A stretch of DNA of 64,000 nucleotides from Bin87 sp965261195 (GTDB taxonomy: Bacteria; Chloroflexota; Dehalococcoidia; Lucifugimonadales; UBA3495), in contig OZ253455.1 in assembly GCA_965261195.1 (NCBI GenBank), positions 930,001 through 994,000 on the forward strand, read 5' to 3'. This document shows, in pieces, positions 16,709 through 25,205 of the stretch. The number at the start of each line of letters is the position of its first letter. The first letter of the stretch is position 1. Position numbers and translations under genes: made by a program. Below the pieces are notes generated by a model, which was not told the DNA's origin, made no database searches, and was given only the letters and a program-made list of their open reading frames with translations.

Positions 16709-16797
16709 ACATTGTCGGGCGTCCGCGATTCTGCCATGGCTGGGGTGTCGAAGGCTGCTGCGGTGGCAAATTCAATAGCGGAAAAAGGACTACAGGT

Positions 16798-17676
16798 TTG
16801 AAGATACGAGAAATACTAGAGCAACGGCGGACAGTATCTTTTGAGTTTTTCCCGCCCCGGGAAGCCGACGGGATTCAGGGAGTAATTGACGTAGTCAAGG
16901 GTCTGCAACGATACGCGCCGGATTTCGTGTCCGTAACCTACGGAGCGGGTGGGGGAACGCGGGCGTACACGGAAGAAATCACCGTGCGATTGCGTCGTGA
17001 AACCGAACTGGAAGTGATGGCCCATCTGACCTGCGTGGCGCAAAGTCGCGCCGAGGTTCACGGTGTGCTGGAACGGCTTGATGGCGCCGGCATCGAAAAC
17101 GTGATCGCGCTGCGCGGCGACCGCCCGGAGGGTGTGCCGGCGCCCGGCCCGCACGACGACGTATTTCCTCACGCGTCTGACCTGATTACCCACATCCGCA
17201 GCAACTTCGACTTCGGGGTTGCCGCCGCCTGTTATCCGGAAGGGCACACTGAATCTGCCGACCGGTCCTCCGATTTGGAATACACCCGGATGAAGCAGGA
17301 CCTCGGCGCGGATTTCCTGATTACGCAGCTGTTTTACGACAACACCTACTTTTACGACCTGCGGGACCGGGCGGCCAAAGCCGGCATCAACCTGCCCATA
17401 GTGCCGGGCGTACTGCCAATTCTGAGCACCCCACAGATTCGCCGGTTCACCGCACTTTGCGGGGCCACGATACCACCCGATCTGGACAGCGAGTTGGAGC
17501 GTTACGAAGACGATAATCGTGCCGTAAGGGACATCGGGATCGAACACGCCACCCGGCAGGTGGAAGACTTGTGGGCTAACGGTGTGCCGGGAGTTCATTT
17601 TTACGTGCTGAATCGTTCCTACTCCGTCTCGCGCATCCTCCAGGCGCTGAACCTGGACGGGCACCGGCCGAGTTGA
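16798..17676 (+). CDS. metF: 5,10-methylenetetrahydrofolate reductase
   Basis: 292 residues, the normal bacterial MetF length. It starts VSFEFFPPREADG (catalytic Glu region), then FVSVTYGAGGGTR, LTCVAQSR, IALRGDRPEG and GAACYPEGH-like 'VAAACYPEGHTES', LGADFLITQLFYDN and LPIVPGVLPI. It reduces methylene-THF to methyl-THF with FADH2, feeding methionine synthesis. The start is TTG 16798 after an AAAAGGA SD. acpS and nnr follow on the same strand. No SAM riboswitch is visible upstream. Confidence 0.95.
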   Translation: MKIREILEQRRTVSFEFFPPREADGIQGVIDVVKGLQRYAPDFVSVTYGAGGGTRAYTEEITVRLRRETELEVMAHLTCVAQSRAEVHGVLERLDGAGIENVIALRGDRPEGVPAPGPHDDVFPHASDLITHIRSNFDFGVAAACYPEGHTESADRSSDLEYTRMKQDLGADFLITQLFYDNTYFYDLRDRAAKAGINLPIVPGVLPILSTPQIRRFTALCGATIPPDLDSELERYEDDNRAVRDIGIEHATRQVEDLWANGVPGVHFYVLNRSYSVSRILQALNLDGHRPS

Positions 17677-17700
17677 TGTCCCTACGGTCAGCAGGTAACC

Positions 17701-18165
17701 ATGATTAGCACCGGGGTTGACCTGATCGAGATTGACCGGGTGGCCGGTGTGCTGGAGCGCTACGGGGATCGTTTTTTGCGCCGGATTTTCACGCCGGACG
17801 AGATTGCGTACTGTCGGGGACGTGCCCAGAATCTGGCGGCGCGGTTCGCGGCCAAAGAAGCAGTGATGAAATCGTTGGGCACCGGCTTTCGGGGCGTGGG
17901 CTGGCGCGATGTGGAGGTAGTCAGGGCTCCGAGCGGCGCCCCCAGTCCCCGCCTGCACGGCCGGGCACGTCGTCGCGCCGAACGGCTTGGTGTGACGGAA
18001 ATCGGCATCAGCTTGTCCCACTCCAAGGGGTTTGCGATGGCTTTTGCCGTGGCCAATCGCCCCGACACCGCCGAGTCGCTGGCGGCCGGCGCAATTACAC
18101 TGTGGGGAGAACCAACCGCGCCGCAGGCCCGTGCGCCTTTCGACACACATTCCACTGTGGAGTAG
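17701..18165 (+). CDS. acpS: Holo-[acyl-carrier-protein] synthase
   Basis: The first 125 residues are a standard AcpS: GVDLIEIDRVAGVLERYGDR with the Mg-binding Asp, FTPDEIAYC, AARFAAKEAVMKSLGTG (the second metal Glu and the Lys), and ISLSHSKGFAMAFAVA. It transfers phosphopantetheine from CoA to apo-ACP. The C-terminus runs about 29 residues past the usual end (LAAGAITLWGEPTAPQAR...) with no recognisable motif. It is followed after three bases by nnr. Confidence 0.94.
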   Translation: MISTGVDLIEIDRVAGVLERYGDRFLRRIFTPDEIAYCRGRAQNLAARFAAKEAVMKSLGTGFRGVGWRDVEVVRAPSGAPSPRLHGRARRRAERLGVTEIGISLSHSKGFAMAFAVANRPDTAESLAAGAITLWGEPTAPQARAPFDTHSTVE

Positions 18166-18168
18166 CCC

Positions 18169-19761
18169 ATGCCATTCGTGCCTACACCGGTAGTTACGGT
18201 AGCGGAGATGCAAGCCCTCGAGTCGGCGTCGGAGCGAAGCGGTGTCGATACGGACACGTTGATGGAAAACGCCGGTTTGGCCGGCGCTCGTCGCATCCGT
18301 CAGCGATTGGGCGGAGCAGCCGGTAAGCGCGTCGTAGTATTGGTTGGTCCGGGCAACAACGGGGCGGACGGGTTGGTGGTGGCGCGCCAATTGCGACGCT
18401 GGGGCGCGGAAGTTTGCTGCTATGTAGTGCGAGGCCGCCCGGAACACGACCCCAAAATGACCGCCGCCCTCGTTGGCGATGTACAAATTGCAGATTCCGC
18501 AGATGACAAAGACCTGCAACAACTGGATACCCGGTTGCGCCGCTGCGACGTCGTGGTGGATGCAATCCTGGGGGCTGGCCGGTACCGTCCGCTGACCGGC
18601 CTCGTCGATGACGTTGCGTGCCTGGTCAACGAAAGGCGACTGGACGGCCATTTCACTATCGTCGCTCTCGACATCCCAACCGGCGTCAACCCGGATACCG
18701 GAGCGTGTGACTACGGCACCATCCAGGCTGACGAAACGTTGGCCTTGTGCTGCCCCAAGGTTGGCATTGCCAATTTCCCGGGCGCGGCGTTCGCCGGCCG
18801 CATCACCATACTGGATATTGGATTGCCCTCTTCCGTACTGGCCGAAGCTCGCCTGAACTGTGAGTGGATGACCGATGCCGCCGCCGCCGGGTTGCTGCCC
18901 CCCCGCTTGCTGAACACCCACAAAGGTTCCTTCGGCCATCTTCTGATTGTGGCTGGCTCCCGCAACTACGTCGGCGCTGCTTACCTGGCCGCGCAGGGGG
19001 CGCACCGTGCCGGAGCCGGTCTGGTGACGCTGGCCGCCCCGGAATCAATCTATCGCCTGGCCGCCGTTAAACTCACCGAGACCATTCACCTGCCGCTGCC
19101 GGAGGACGCCGATGGTCGCATCCGGCCCACTGCGGTCGCGGACGAACTTCGCCTGCGCACTGGTATGTATTCCGCAATAGCAGTGGGCTGCGGCATGGGG
19201 TGGTCGGCGGGCGTAACTCAGGTTATTGACCGTCTCTTGTTGAGCCAGGAAGGTGTCCCATCCCTGCCGGCCGTCATTGATGCTGACGGCCTCAACAACC
19301 TGTCGGGCTGCCGCGACTGGTCGACCCGTTTACGGAGACCTGCCGTACTGACTCCCCACCCGGGCGAGATGTCTACATTGATCGGTAAACCGACGGTTGA
19401 TGTTCAGTCAGACCGGATGACCGTCGCCTCCGACGCCGCGCAACTTTGGCAGCAGACGGTTCTGCTCAAGGGCGCCCACAGCATCGTGGCGGCAGCTGAC
19501 GGACGCAAGCGGGTTCTGCCTTTCGCCAATCCCGCAATGGCCGCCGGCGGCACCGGAGATGTGCTCACCGGCATAATCGGTGGGTTGCTGGCTCAGGGAT
19601 TCGCTCCCTACGATGCGGCCGCCCTCGGAGGCTATATCCACGGAACGGCGGCAGAAAAAGTGCGCCGCACTCAGGGCGACGCCGGGATGGTGGCCAGCGA
19701 CTTGTTGGAGCAGTTGCCGTCGGTAATGGCTGGATTGAGTGGGAGCAATTCCGGGTGGTGA
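18169..19761 (+). CDS. nnr: Bifunctional NAD(P)H-hydrate epimerase / ADP-dependent dehydratase
   Basis: 530 residues with both repair domains. The N-terminal epimerase (about 1-220) has MENAGLAGARRI, VGPGNNGADGLVVARQLRRW and VDAILGAG. The C-terminal dehydratase (about 235-525) has HKGSFGHLLIVAGS, AGAGLVTLAAPE, DADGLNNL, LTPHPGEMSTLIG and AAGGTGDVLTGIIGGLLAQG, the ribokinase-like ATP/ADP loop. It converts damaged NAD(P)HX back to NAD(P)H. ATG 18169 is three bases after acpS, a common pairing in many bacteria. Confidence 0.95.
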   Translation: MPFVPTPVVTVAEMQALESASERSGVDTDTLMENAGLAGARRIRQRLGGAAGKRVVVLVGPGNNGADGLVVARQLRRWGAEVCCYVVRGRPEHDPKMTAALVGDVQIADSADDKDLQQLDTRLRRCDVVVDAILGAGRYRPLTGLVDDVACLVNERRLDGHFTIVALDIPTGVNPDTGACDYGTIQADETLALCCPKVGIANFPGAAFAGRITILDIGLPSSVLAEARLNCEWMTDAAAAGLLPPRLLNTHKGSFGHLLIVAGSRNYVGAAYLAAQGAHRAGAGLVTLAAPESIYRLAAVKLTETIHLPLPEDADGRIRPTAVADELRLRTGMYSAIAVGCGMGWSAGVTQVIDRLLLSQEGVPSLPAVIDADGLNNLSGCRDWSTRLRRPAVLTPHPGEMSTLIGKPTVDVQSDRMTVASDAAQLWQQTVLLKGAHSIVAAADGRKRVLPFANPAMAAGGTGDVLTGIIGGLLAQGFAPYDAAALGGYIHGTAAEKVRRTQGDAGMVASDLLEQLPSVMAGLSGSNSGW

Positions 19762-19805
19762 GCAAGCCAGGCTAATCTCACCGGAATCTTCAGGAAGTAA
19801 GAGCG

Positions 19806-20231
19806 GTGGTTGAGTTTTCAGAAGACCAAATCAGCCGATTATCGACCACCCCGGTCGCACGGATGGCGACTGCCGATTCCGAGGGGAAGCCGCAGGTAAT
19901 CCCGGTTTGCTTCGTGTATGACGGTGGCGGCATCTACTCCGTGCTGGACGCCAAACCGAAGCGCGCCTCGCTGACCGGATTGCGTCGGGTGCGCAACATC
20001 CTCGCCAATCCCCAGGTGTCGCTGGTGCTGGACCATTATGATGATGACTGGACTCAACTCTGGTATCTGCTGGTGACCGGAAGTGCTGAGTTGATTGAGG
20101 GGACCGAAGAGTCTGAGAGCGCCATCGCGTCGCTGCGAGAGAAATATCCGCAATACCGGGAGATGGAGTTGGCGGGGAATCCAGTAATCAAGATTACTCC
20201 GCAACGGGTTACGAGCTGGTCCGGTGGCTGA
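19806..20231 (+). CDS. PPOX-class F420-dependent oxidoreductase-like protein
   Basis: 141 residues with a split beta-barrel flavin/F420-binding fold: LSTTPVARMATADSEGKPQV, IPVCFVYDGGGIYSVLDAKP, LRRVRNILANPQVSLVLDHY, LWYLLVTGSAEL. This pattern matches the PPOX-class 'Rv' type F420 proteins. The substrate is not evident. The start is GTG 19806 after AGGAAGTAAGAG. With two LLM-type enzymes elsewhere, it suggests the host makes coenzyme F420, although no F420 biosynthesis gene is in the window. Confidence 0.85.
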   Translation: MVEFSEDQISRLSTTPVARMATADSEGKPQVIPVCFVYDGGGIYSVLDAKPKRASLTGLRRVRNILANPQVSLVLDHYDDDWTQLWYLLVTGSAELIEGTEESESAIASLREKYPQYREMELAGNPVIKITPQRVTSWSGG

Positions 20232-20541
20232 GACAGCAGGGTCTTTCGATTGTCCACCCAGGGCAGGCAATGACAAGGACATTCAATTGTTTACCCCAGG
20301 GCAGCCACAAGGACTGCCCCTACTTGCCGACGTAGTGCTGGGTAGGGGCAACCCTCGTGGTTGCCCGGTGGGCTTGGCATTGTCTGGCGGTAATCGAAAG
20401 ACCCTGGTTGAGACACGGGTTCGCCTTGACCGAGCGGGTGGCTGCCCCTAGAATGCCGGCAACCCACCCGGCTTCACCTCTCTCAACCTGAATGTTGGGG
20501 CGGCTCCCAACGTTGGGGGCGGCGATGCGAGTAACGACTTT
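20232..20541. repeat. Intergenic hairpin repeats
   Basis: This 310-base gap has no convincing gene. It holds stacked inverted repeats: GGGCAG...CTGCCC (20299-20318), GGGGCAACC...GGTTGCCC (20345-20366), and TGCCCCTAC paired with GTAGGGGCA across both. A CCCAACGTTGGG palindrome lies at 20506-20517. They look like a REP/ERIC-style family rather than a terminator. Confidence 0.55.
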
Positions 20542-21255
20542 ATGAACCAATTGGTATTTTTGCATGGGCCGGGCGCCGGCGGTTGCGCGGATTCCTACGT
20601 CAATCAGTTGTCCCACTACCCGGGGAGTCTGGCGCCCAACCTGCCGGGCCACCCTCAGGGCACGCCCTGCAGCAGCGTGGAACGGTACACCGACTGGCTG
20701 CGCGGTTGGTTGCACGGCCAGGGGATGACCAAAAATTTGGTGCTCAGCGGTTTCACTCTGGGCGCGTGCGTGGCGCTGCAATACGCGCTGGACTACCCTG
20801 ATGAGGTGAAAGGGCTGGCGCTGATGACCATTGCCATGCGGCCCAAGCAGAGGCGGCCTGAAGATTTGCAGTTCCGACTGGATGCCGCCGCCGACTCTGC
20901 GGTTCACGAAAAATGGCTGGGCATGATGGACGGCATAATGCACTTCATTGAGCCGAATCTCCGCGCCCAACTGTTGCAGCGGCACCGTGAAGTCGGGCCG
21001 TTGGCGCAGTACCGCGACCTGGTTGTCATCGACCGCTTTGACGTGCGCGACCGGATTCACGCTCTCAAAGTACCGCTGCTGCTGATTCAGGGCGTTGACG
21101 ACCCACTGGCCACCGGCGAGTACGAAGCGGAAATCCAGCGCTCAGTTCCCGGTTCTCGTTTAATCAAGATGAAAGATGCCGGACACTTCCCAATGGTGGA
21201 GAAACCGGACGAAGTGAATGCAGCAATCGACGCGTTTCTCGCCGAGATTGCGTAA
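20542..21255 (+). CDS. Alpha/beta hydrolase-fold protein with Thr at the nucleophile site
   Basis: 237 residues of a compact alpha/beta hydrolase. It shows MNQLVFLHGPGAGG (oxyanion HG), PNLPGHPQGTP, the nucleophile elbow LSGFTLGACVALQYA (about residues 70-84), the acid region LLLIQGVDDPLA and the catalytic His in AGHFPMVEKPDEV. The elbow is GFTLG where GxSxG is expected, so threonine replaces serine. It may be a poorly active or non-hydrolytic member, or use Thr. It is a single gene between repeat-rich gaps. Confidence 0.82.
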   Translation: MNQLVFLHGPGAGGCADSYVNQLSHYPGSLAPNLPGHPQGTPCSSVERYTDWLRGWLHGQGMTKNLVLSGFTLGACVALQYALDYPDEVKGLALMTIAMRPKQRRPEDLQFRLDAAADSAVHEKWLGMMDGIMHFIEPNLRAQLLQRHREVGPLAQYRDLVVIDRFDVRDRIHALKVPLLLIQGVDDPLATGEYEAEIQRSVPGSRLIKMKDAGHFPMVEKPDEVNAAIDAFLAEIA

Positions 21256-21265
21256 ATACACCAGC

Positions 21266-21313
21266 GACAACAACCTTTACCAATACCAAGACAACAAACT
21301 TTACCAACGCCGA
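21266..21313. repeat. 24-bp imperfect tandem duplication
   Basis: Two 24-base units, both beginning GACAACAA and containing CTTTACCAA, directly upstream of the TTGGAGGA ribosome binding site of the TPP enzyme. Confidence 0.7.
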
Positions 21314-21329
21314 TTGGAGGACATATATC

Positions 21330-22976
21330 GTGGACGGAGTTACAGCAATTGCTAATGTGCTGAAAATGGAGGGTGTGGAGTGGATCGCCGTGATGCCCTC
21401 CAACCCCCTGATTGAGGCTGCCGCCATCGCCGGCATCCGGCCGGTGGTTTGCCGGCAGGAGCGGACCGGCGTACACATGGCCGACGGATTTACCCGCGTC
21501 AATAACGGCAAGAAGACGGGCATATTCCTGGCGCAAAACGGCCCGGGCGCCGAAAACGCGTTCGGCGGTGTGGCTCAAGCCTACGCGGACTCCGTGCCAA
21601 TTCTCTTCCTGCCCGCCGGTGTGGCGCGCAATCGCATTGGCGTGGAACCGAACTTCCATCCGGTGCGAGCCTACGAGTCGATTACCAAGTGGGGCGCCCA
21701 CATCAACTACGCCAGTCGAGTGCCGGAACTGATGCGCCAGGCGTTCACCAAGTTACGCTCCGGCAAACCGGGCCCGGTGTTGCTGGAAATCCCCCAAGAC
21801 CTGGCGTCCGATGAAATTAGTGAAGAAGATTTCGACTACATTCCCCCGGTTCCCATGCGAACCGCCGCCGACCCGGAGGCCATCGCCAACGCCGTGCGCG
21901 GGTTGATGTCGGCCCAGCGTCCGGTAATTATGGCCGGCCAGGGCGTGATGTACGCCGAGGCGACCGACGAACTGATGGAACTGGCGGAATTCTTGCAGAT
22001 TCCGGTGATGACCACGCTGGAAGGAAAGAGCGCGTTCCCCGAGAACCACCCCCTGGCCCTGGGCATCGGCGGCTCCAGTCAGACCGGGCAGGTACACCGG
22101 TTCCTGAACAATGCCGACGTAGTGTTTGGCGTCGGCGTCAGCTTCACCAAGAGCAGTTTCACGGTGCCGATCCCCGCCGGCAAAACACTCATCCACCTCA
22201 CCAACGGGGATGATGACATCAACAAAGACTACCGGTCACAATACCCCATCCTGGGGGATGCCAAACTGGCGCTGCGTCAGTTCATTGATGCGTTGAAGGC
22301 TCAGGGTGTGCCGCCGCGAGCCGCCAATCAGGAATTGGCCGACGACATCAGCGCAGCCCGTGAGGCATGGATGGCCGAATGGCTGCCCCGACTCACCAGC
22401 AACGAAGTGCCCCTCAACCCGTACCGGGTAGTGTGGGACATTATGCACACAGTAGACCTGGACAACACCATCGTTACCCACGAGTCGGGCAGCCCGCGCG
22501 AGCAGGTGTCGCCGTTCTGGGAAGCCAGAGCGCCCCGCAGCTTTATCGGCTGGGGCAAGTCCACCCAGCTGGGTTACAGCCTGGGTTTGGCGATGGGCGC
22601 CAAGATGGCGGCTCCGGAGAAAATGGTAATCAACTTCATGGGAGACGCCGCGTTCGGCATGGTCGGCCTTGACGTGGAGACCGCCGTGCGAGCCGGCATC
22701 CCCATCACAACGGTGGTGATGAACAACTCGACGATGGCGATTTATCCTGACAGCCGGATTCCCACCGCAGTCGAACGCTACAACATCAAGGAGTTGAGTG
22801 GAGATTTCTACCAGGTCGCGCTGGCGTTGGGCGCTTATGCGGAGCAGATTCACACGCCGGAAGAAATAAAACCCGCCATGCAACGGGCCATGGCAGCCAA
22901 CGCCAACGGTCGTCCCGCCTTGCTGGAGTTCATTACCAAAGAGGAAGCAACGTTCTCCAAGTTCCGCTTTGACTAG
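21330..22976 (+). CDS. Thiamine pyrophosphate-dependent enzyme (acetolactate synthase-like)
   Basis: 548 residues with the three domains of the TPP enzyme superfamily. The N-terminal Pyr domain has the activating Glu in VVCRQERTGVHMADGF and LAQNGPGAENAFGG. The middle domain covers about residues 190-320. The C-terminal PP domain has NFMGDAAFGMVGLDVETAVR and VVMNNSTMAIY, the GDx...NN Mg-TPP motif. It could be an acetolactate synthase relative, an acyl-CoA lyase or a 2-oxoacid decarboxylase. The ilvN small subunit is absent, which argues against ordinary IlvB. The start is GTG 21330 after GGAGG. A strong terminator follows. Confidence 0.88.
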   Translation: MDGVTAIANVLKMEGVEWIAVMPSNPLIEAAAIAGIRPVVCRQERTGVHMADGFTRVNNGKKTGIFLAQNGPGAENAFGGVAQAYADSVPILFLPAGVARNRIGVEPNFHPVRAYESITKWGAHINYASRVPELMRQAFTKLRSGKPGPVLLEIPQDLASDEISEEDFDYIPPVPMRTAADPEAIANAVRGLMSAQRPVIMAGQGVMYAEATDELMELAEFLQIPVMTTLEGKSAFPENHPLALGIGGSSQTGQVHRFLNNADVVFGVGVSFTKSSFTVPIPAGKTLIHLTNGDDDINKDYRSQYPILGDAKLALRQFIDALKAQGVPPRAANQELADDISAAREAWMAEWLPRLTSNEVPLNPYRVVWDIMHTVDLDNTIVTHESGSPREQVSPFWEARAPRSFIGWGKSTQLGYSLGLAMGAKMAAPEKMVINFMGDAAFGMVGLDVETAVRAGIPITTVVMNNSTMAIYPDSRIPTAVERYNIKELSGDFYQVALALGAYAEQIHTPEEIKPAMQRAMAANANGRPALLEFITKEEATFSKFRFD

Positions 22977-23026
22977 AACGCCAGCTAATGTGAAGCTGGT
23001 GGAAAACTGGTGACATTTCCCCGTAG

Positions 23027-23070
23027 CGCAATCGCCGACCGTCGTTTTAGACTGGTCGGCGATTGCGTTT
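23027..23070 (+). terminator. Rho-independent terminator after the TPP enzyme
   Basis: Perfect 14-bp stem CGCAATCGCCGACC / GGTCGGCGATTGCG with a 13-base loop and TTT after it, 50 bases past the stop at 22976. It lies just upstream of the radC SD, so radC needs its own promoter or readthrough. Confidence 0.8.
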
Positions 23071-23081
23071 ATGGAGGGACG

Positions 23082-23972
23082 ATGGTGGCTGCCAATCCGC
23101 AGATTGTGAGGAACGCACGGCAGGATTTTGAGGATGAGCTGGCTCAGCTAATTGCTGGGCAGAGGCGTCCGTCGGTTCAGGCTGAGCCTCACCGCGACGT
23201 CGAGCCGCCGCAGAGTGAAATGTCCGCAGAGCCAGTATGCCCAGCGCCGGGGTTGGCTCCGACGCCAACACGGTACGACGACCCCACCATGCACGAACTG
23301 CCCAGCGGCCAGCGTCCGCGGGAACGCTTGCGAGAGCTGGGGCCGCGGGTATTGAGCGACGCGGAATTGCTGGCGATTCTCCTGCGTACTGGCGTTGTGG
23401 GCGAAAACGTGGTTACGATGTCGCACCGGGTTCTGGCCGATTTTGACGGACTGCCCGGTCTGTCCCGCGTCGAGTATGGCGAATTGAGCCGGCAGCACGG
23501 ATTGAGTGATGCCAAAGCGTGTCAGGTAATTGCCGCGCTGGAACTGGGGCGCCGCGTGGCTGCGTTGCCTCCGGTAGAACGTCCGCAAATCTCCTGCGCT
23601 CAGGATGCCGCGAAATTGATTGCTCCCGACCTGGAAATGCTGGATCAGGAACACCTGATAGTGCTGCTGCTCAATACTCGCAATCATGTATTGTTGAAGC
23701 GGACAATCTACGTGGGCACGGTCAACAGCAGCGCGGTGCGACCCGCCGAGGTGCTGCGCCCGGCGGTGCGGGAAAACGCTCCGTCAATCATTGTTGCCCA
23801 CAACCACCCATCCGGCGACCCAACGCCCAGCCCGGAAGATGTGGCGGTTACCCGTGATTTGGTCGCAGCCGGCAAGCTGATGGACATTGAGGTACTCGAC
23901 CATCTGGTCATCGGCAGCGGCGGCAACTTCGTCAGCCTGAAGGAAAAGGGTCTTGGTTTCAGCAGGGCGTAA
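23082..23972 (+). CDS. radC: RadC family protein (JAMM domain)
   Basis: 296 residues from ATG 23082, with GGAGGG seven bases upstream. After a 65-residue variable N-terminus comes the UPF0758/RadC body: RPRERLRELGPRVLSDAELL and AILLRTG with a helix-hairpin-helix part, then the MPN domain with NSSAVRPAEVLRPAVRE and the JAMM motif HNHPSGDPTPSPEDVAVT. RadC was once linked to DNA repair, but its real activity is unsettled. The N-terminal extension (EDELAQLIAGQRRPSVQAEP...) is longer than usual. Confidence 0.92.
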   Translation: MVAANPQIVRNARQDFEDELAQLIAGQRRPSVQAEPHRDVEPPQSEMSAEPVCPAPGLAPTPTRYDDPTMHELPSGQRPRERLRELGPRVLSDAELLAILLRTGVVGENVVTMSHRVLADFDGLPGLSRVEYGELSRQHGLSDAKACQVIAALELGRRVAALPPVERPQISCAQDAAKLIAPDLEMLDQEHLIVLLLNTRNHVLLKRTIYVGTVNSSAVRPAEVLRPAVRENAPSIIVAHNHPSGDPTPSPEDVAVTRDLVAAGKLMDIEVLDHLVIGSGGNFVSLKEKGLGFSRA

Positions 23973-24031
23973 CCGGCGAGGTAGCAGGGTGTTAGACTAA
24001 TCGCCATACCTGATTGGGAGGCAACCGTCGG

Positions 24032-24364
24032 ATGAGCGATTACTTTTTGGATGCAGAGAGCCGGGGTTACAAGGAATTGGCGCCCGGCGCCCAAACCCGC
24101 ACCTTCTGGGGCGAACAAATGCTGTTTTCGCTGGTGGAAGTTGAGGCTGGCGCTCTGGTGCCGCTGCACACCCACCCCCACGAACAGGGCGGCATCATCG
24201 TTTCCGGCGCGCTGGAAATGGGCATCGGCGGTGAGGTGAAAGTGCTTCAGCCCGGCGATATGTACATCATCCCAGGGGGCGTCGAGCACTACGCCCAGGG
24301 GCAGGAAACTCGTGCGGTGGCGCTGGATATTTTCAGCCCGGTGCGCGAGGAGTTCAAATACTAG
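24032..24364 (+). CDS. Cupin-domain protein
   Basis: 110 residues from ATG 24032; GGGAGG lies about ten bases before it. A single cupin barrel: VEAGALVPLHTHPHEQGGII (metal motif 1, HxH...E) and LQPGDMYIIPGGVEHYAQG (motif 2 with His). These small cupins bind Mn, Fe or Zn and act as sensors, isomerases or dioxygenase-like proteins. The substrate is unknown. Its stop codon is in the CTAG shared with the converging hemD stop. Confidence 0.88.
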   Translation: MSDYFLDAESRGYKELAPGAQTRTFWGEQMLFSLVEVEAGALVPLHTHPHEQGGIIVSGALEMGIGGEVKVLQPGDMYIIPGGVEHYAQGQETRAVALDIFSPVREEFKY

Positions 24365-25188
24365 CTGCTGTCGCCGAAATAGTCGGCGACGGCCAGCACC
24401 AGGTTGCCCATGTGTGGGTGTTCAGGTTCAATGTCCACGGTGATGCCGCATTCCTGTAACTTGCGCGTACAAACCGGCCCCACTGAAGCAACGGCTACCC
24501 TGCGGTCCAGGCAGGCTCGCAACGAATCCTCGCGGCCCGCGCTTGCGGCGATGGCCAGCAGGTTCGGGACCTGGGGCCGGCTGGTGAAGGCCAACGCGTC
24601 CACCTCGCCCTGCTCCATCTTGTCAATCAGACCCAGCACGGGTCCGTTGTCATCGGGCAGTCCCCAGTTGTACAGGGTCAATTCCCGGTAGTTGGCGCCC
24701 CGCTGCCGCAGGTAAGAGGGCAGCTCGGAGTCGGGGCCGCCGTAACGCTGCACGATGACCTCCCGCTGACCTAGCGGCAAACCTGACATCGCCGCGGTGA
24801 GGTCGGCAGATGTAAACGGCTCCGGCGGCATGATGTCAATGCGAATTTTGTGGCGGCGCAGGACGCGGGCGGGCTTGGGGCTGCGCGCCACAACGGACAA
24901 GTCGGCCAATGCCGACACGAACTCATCCTGAACGCCCATAGAATTGGCGATTTCCAGCATGGCCTGGGTTCCCACGCCGGTGAGGAATATCGCCACATCG
25001 ACGTTGCCATCGCAGACGTCGGTGATGGCCTGCTGTACCTCTGGGCTATCATCCAGGTAATGTTCCTGGAGGACAGCAGCGCCGTAGGGCACGCCGCCGT
25101 GCCGCCGGATGAGGCCGGCCATTTCGTCGGGCATACGCGCTTCGACGAAGGCCAGCACTCGTCCGTTTAGCGATGTTTTTTCGGCCAT
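24361..25188 (-). CDS. hemD: Uroporphyrinogen-III synthase-like protein
   Basis: 275 residues from ATG 25188. The HemD fold is seen as two Rossmann-like halves: GRVLAFVEARMPDEMAGLIR with GGVPYGAAVLQEH, and LPLGQREVIVQRYGG...YLRQRGANYRELTLYNW. The C-terminal DALAFTSRPQVPNLL and VASVGPVCTRKLQECGITVD are typical. HemD closes the tetrapyrrole ring to uroporphyrinogen III, the precursor of siroheme. It lies 17 bases after the sulfite reductase gene, which needs siroheme. An upstream in-frame GTG at 25218 is possible but would overlap that gene. Confidence 0.85.
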   Translation of the reverse strand: MAEKTSLNGRVLAFVEARMPDEMAGLIRRHGGVPYGAAVLQEHYLDDSPEVQQAITDVCDGNVDVAIFLTGVGTQAMLEIANSMGVQDEFVSALADLSVVARSPKPARVLRRHKIRIDIMPPEPFTSADLTAAMSGLPLGQREVIVQRYGGPDSELPSYLRQRGANYRELTLYNWGLPDDNGPVLGLIDKMEQGEVDALAFTSRPQVPNLLAIAASAGREDSLRACLDRRVAVASVGPVCTRKLQECGITVDIEPEHPHMGNLVLAVADYFGDSS

Positions 25189-25205
25189 TGGGTTAGTTAA
25201 CGCCG

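Noticed and set aside
16816..19005. 729-residue open frame on the minus strand
   Set aside because: It lies antisense to metF, acpS and nnr, which have clear family motifs. Long antisense frames are expected at this GC content.
20224..20451. 75-residue ORF after the PPOX gene
   Set aside because: It consists of the hairpin repeats read in frame and has no protein-like composition.
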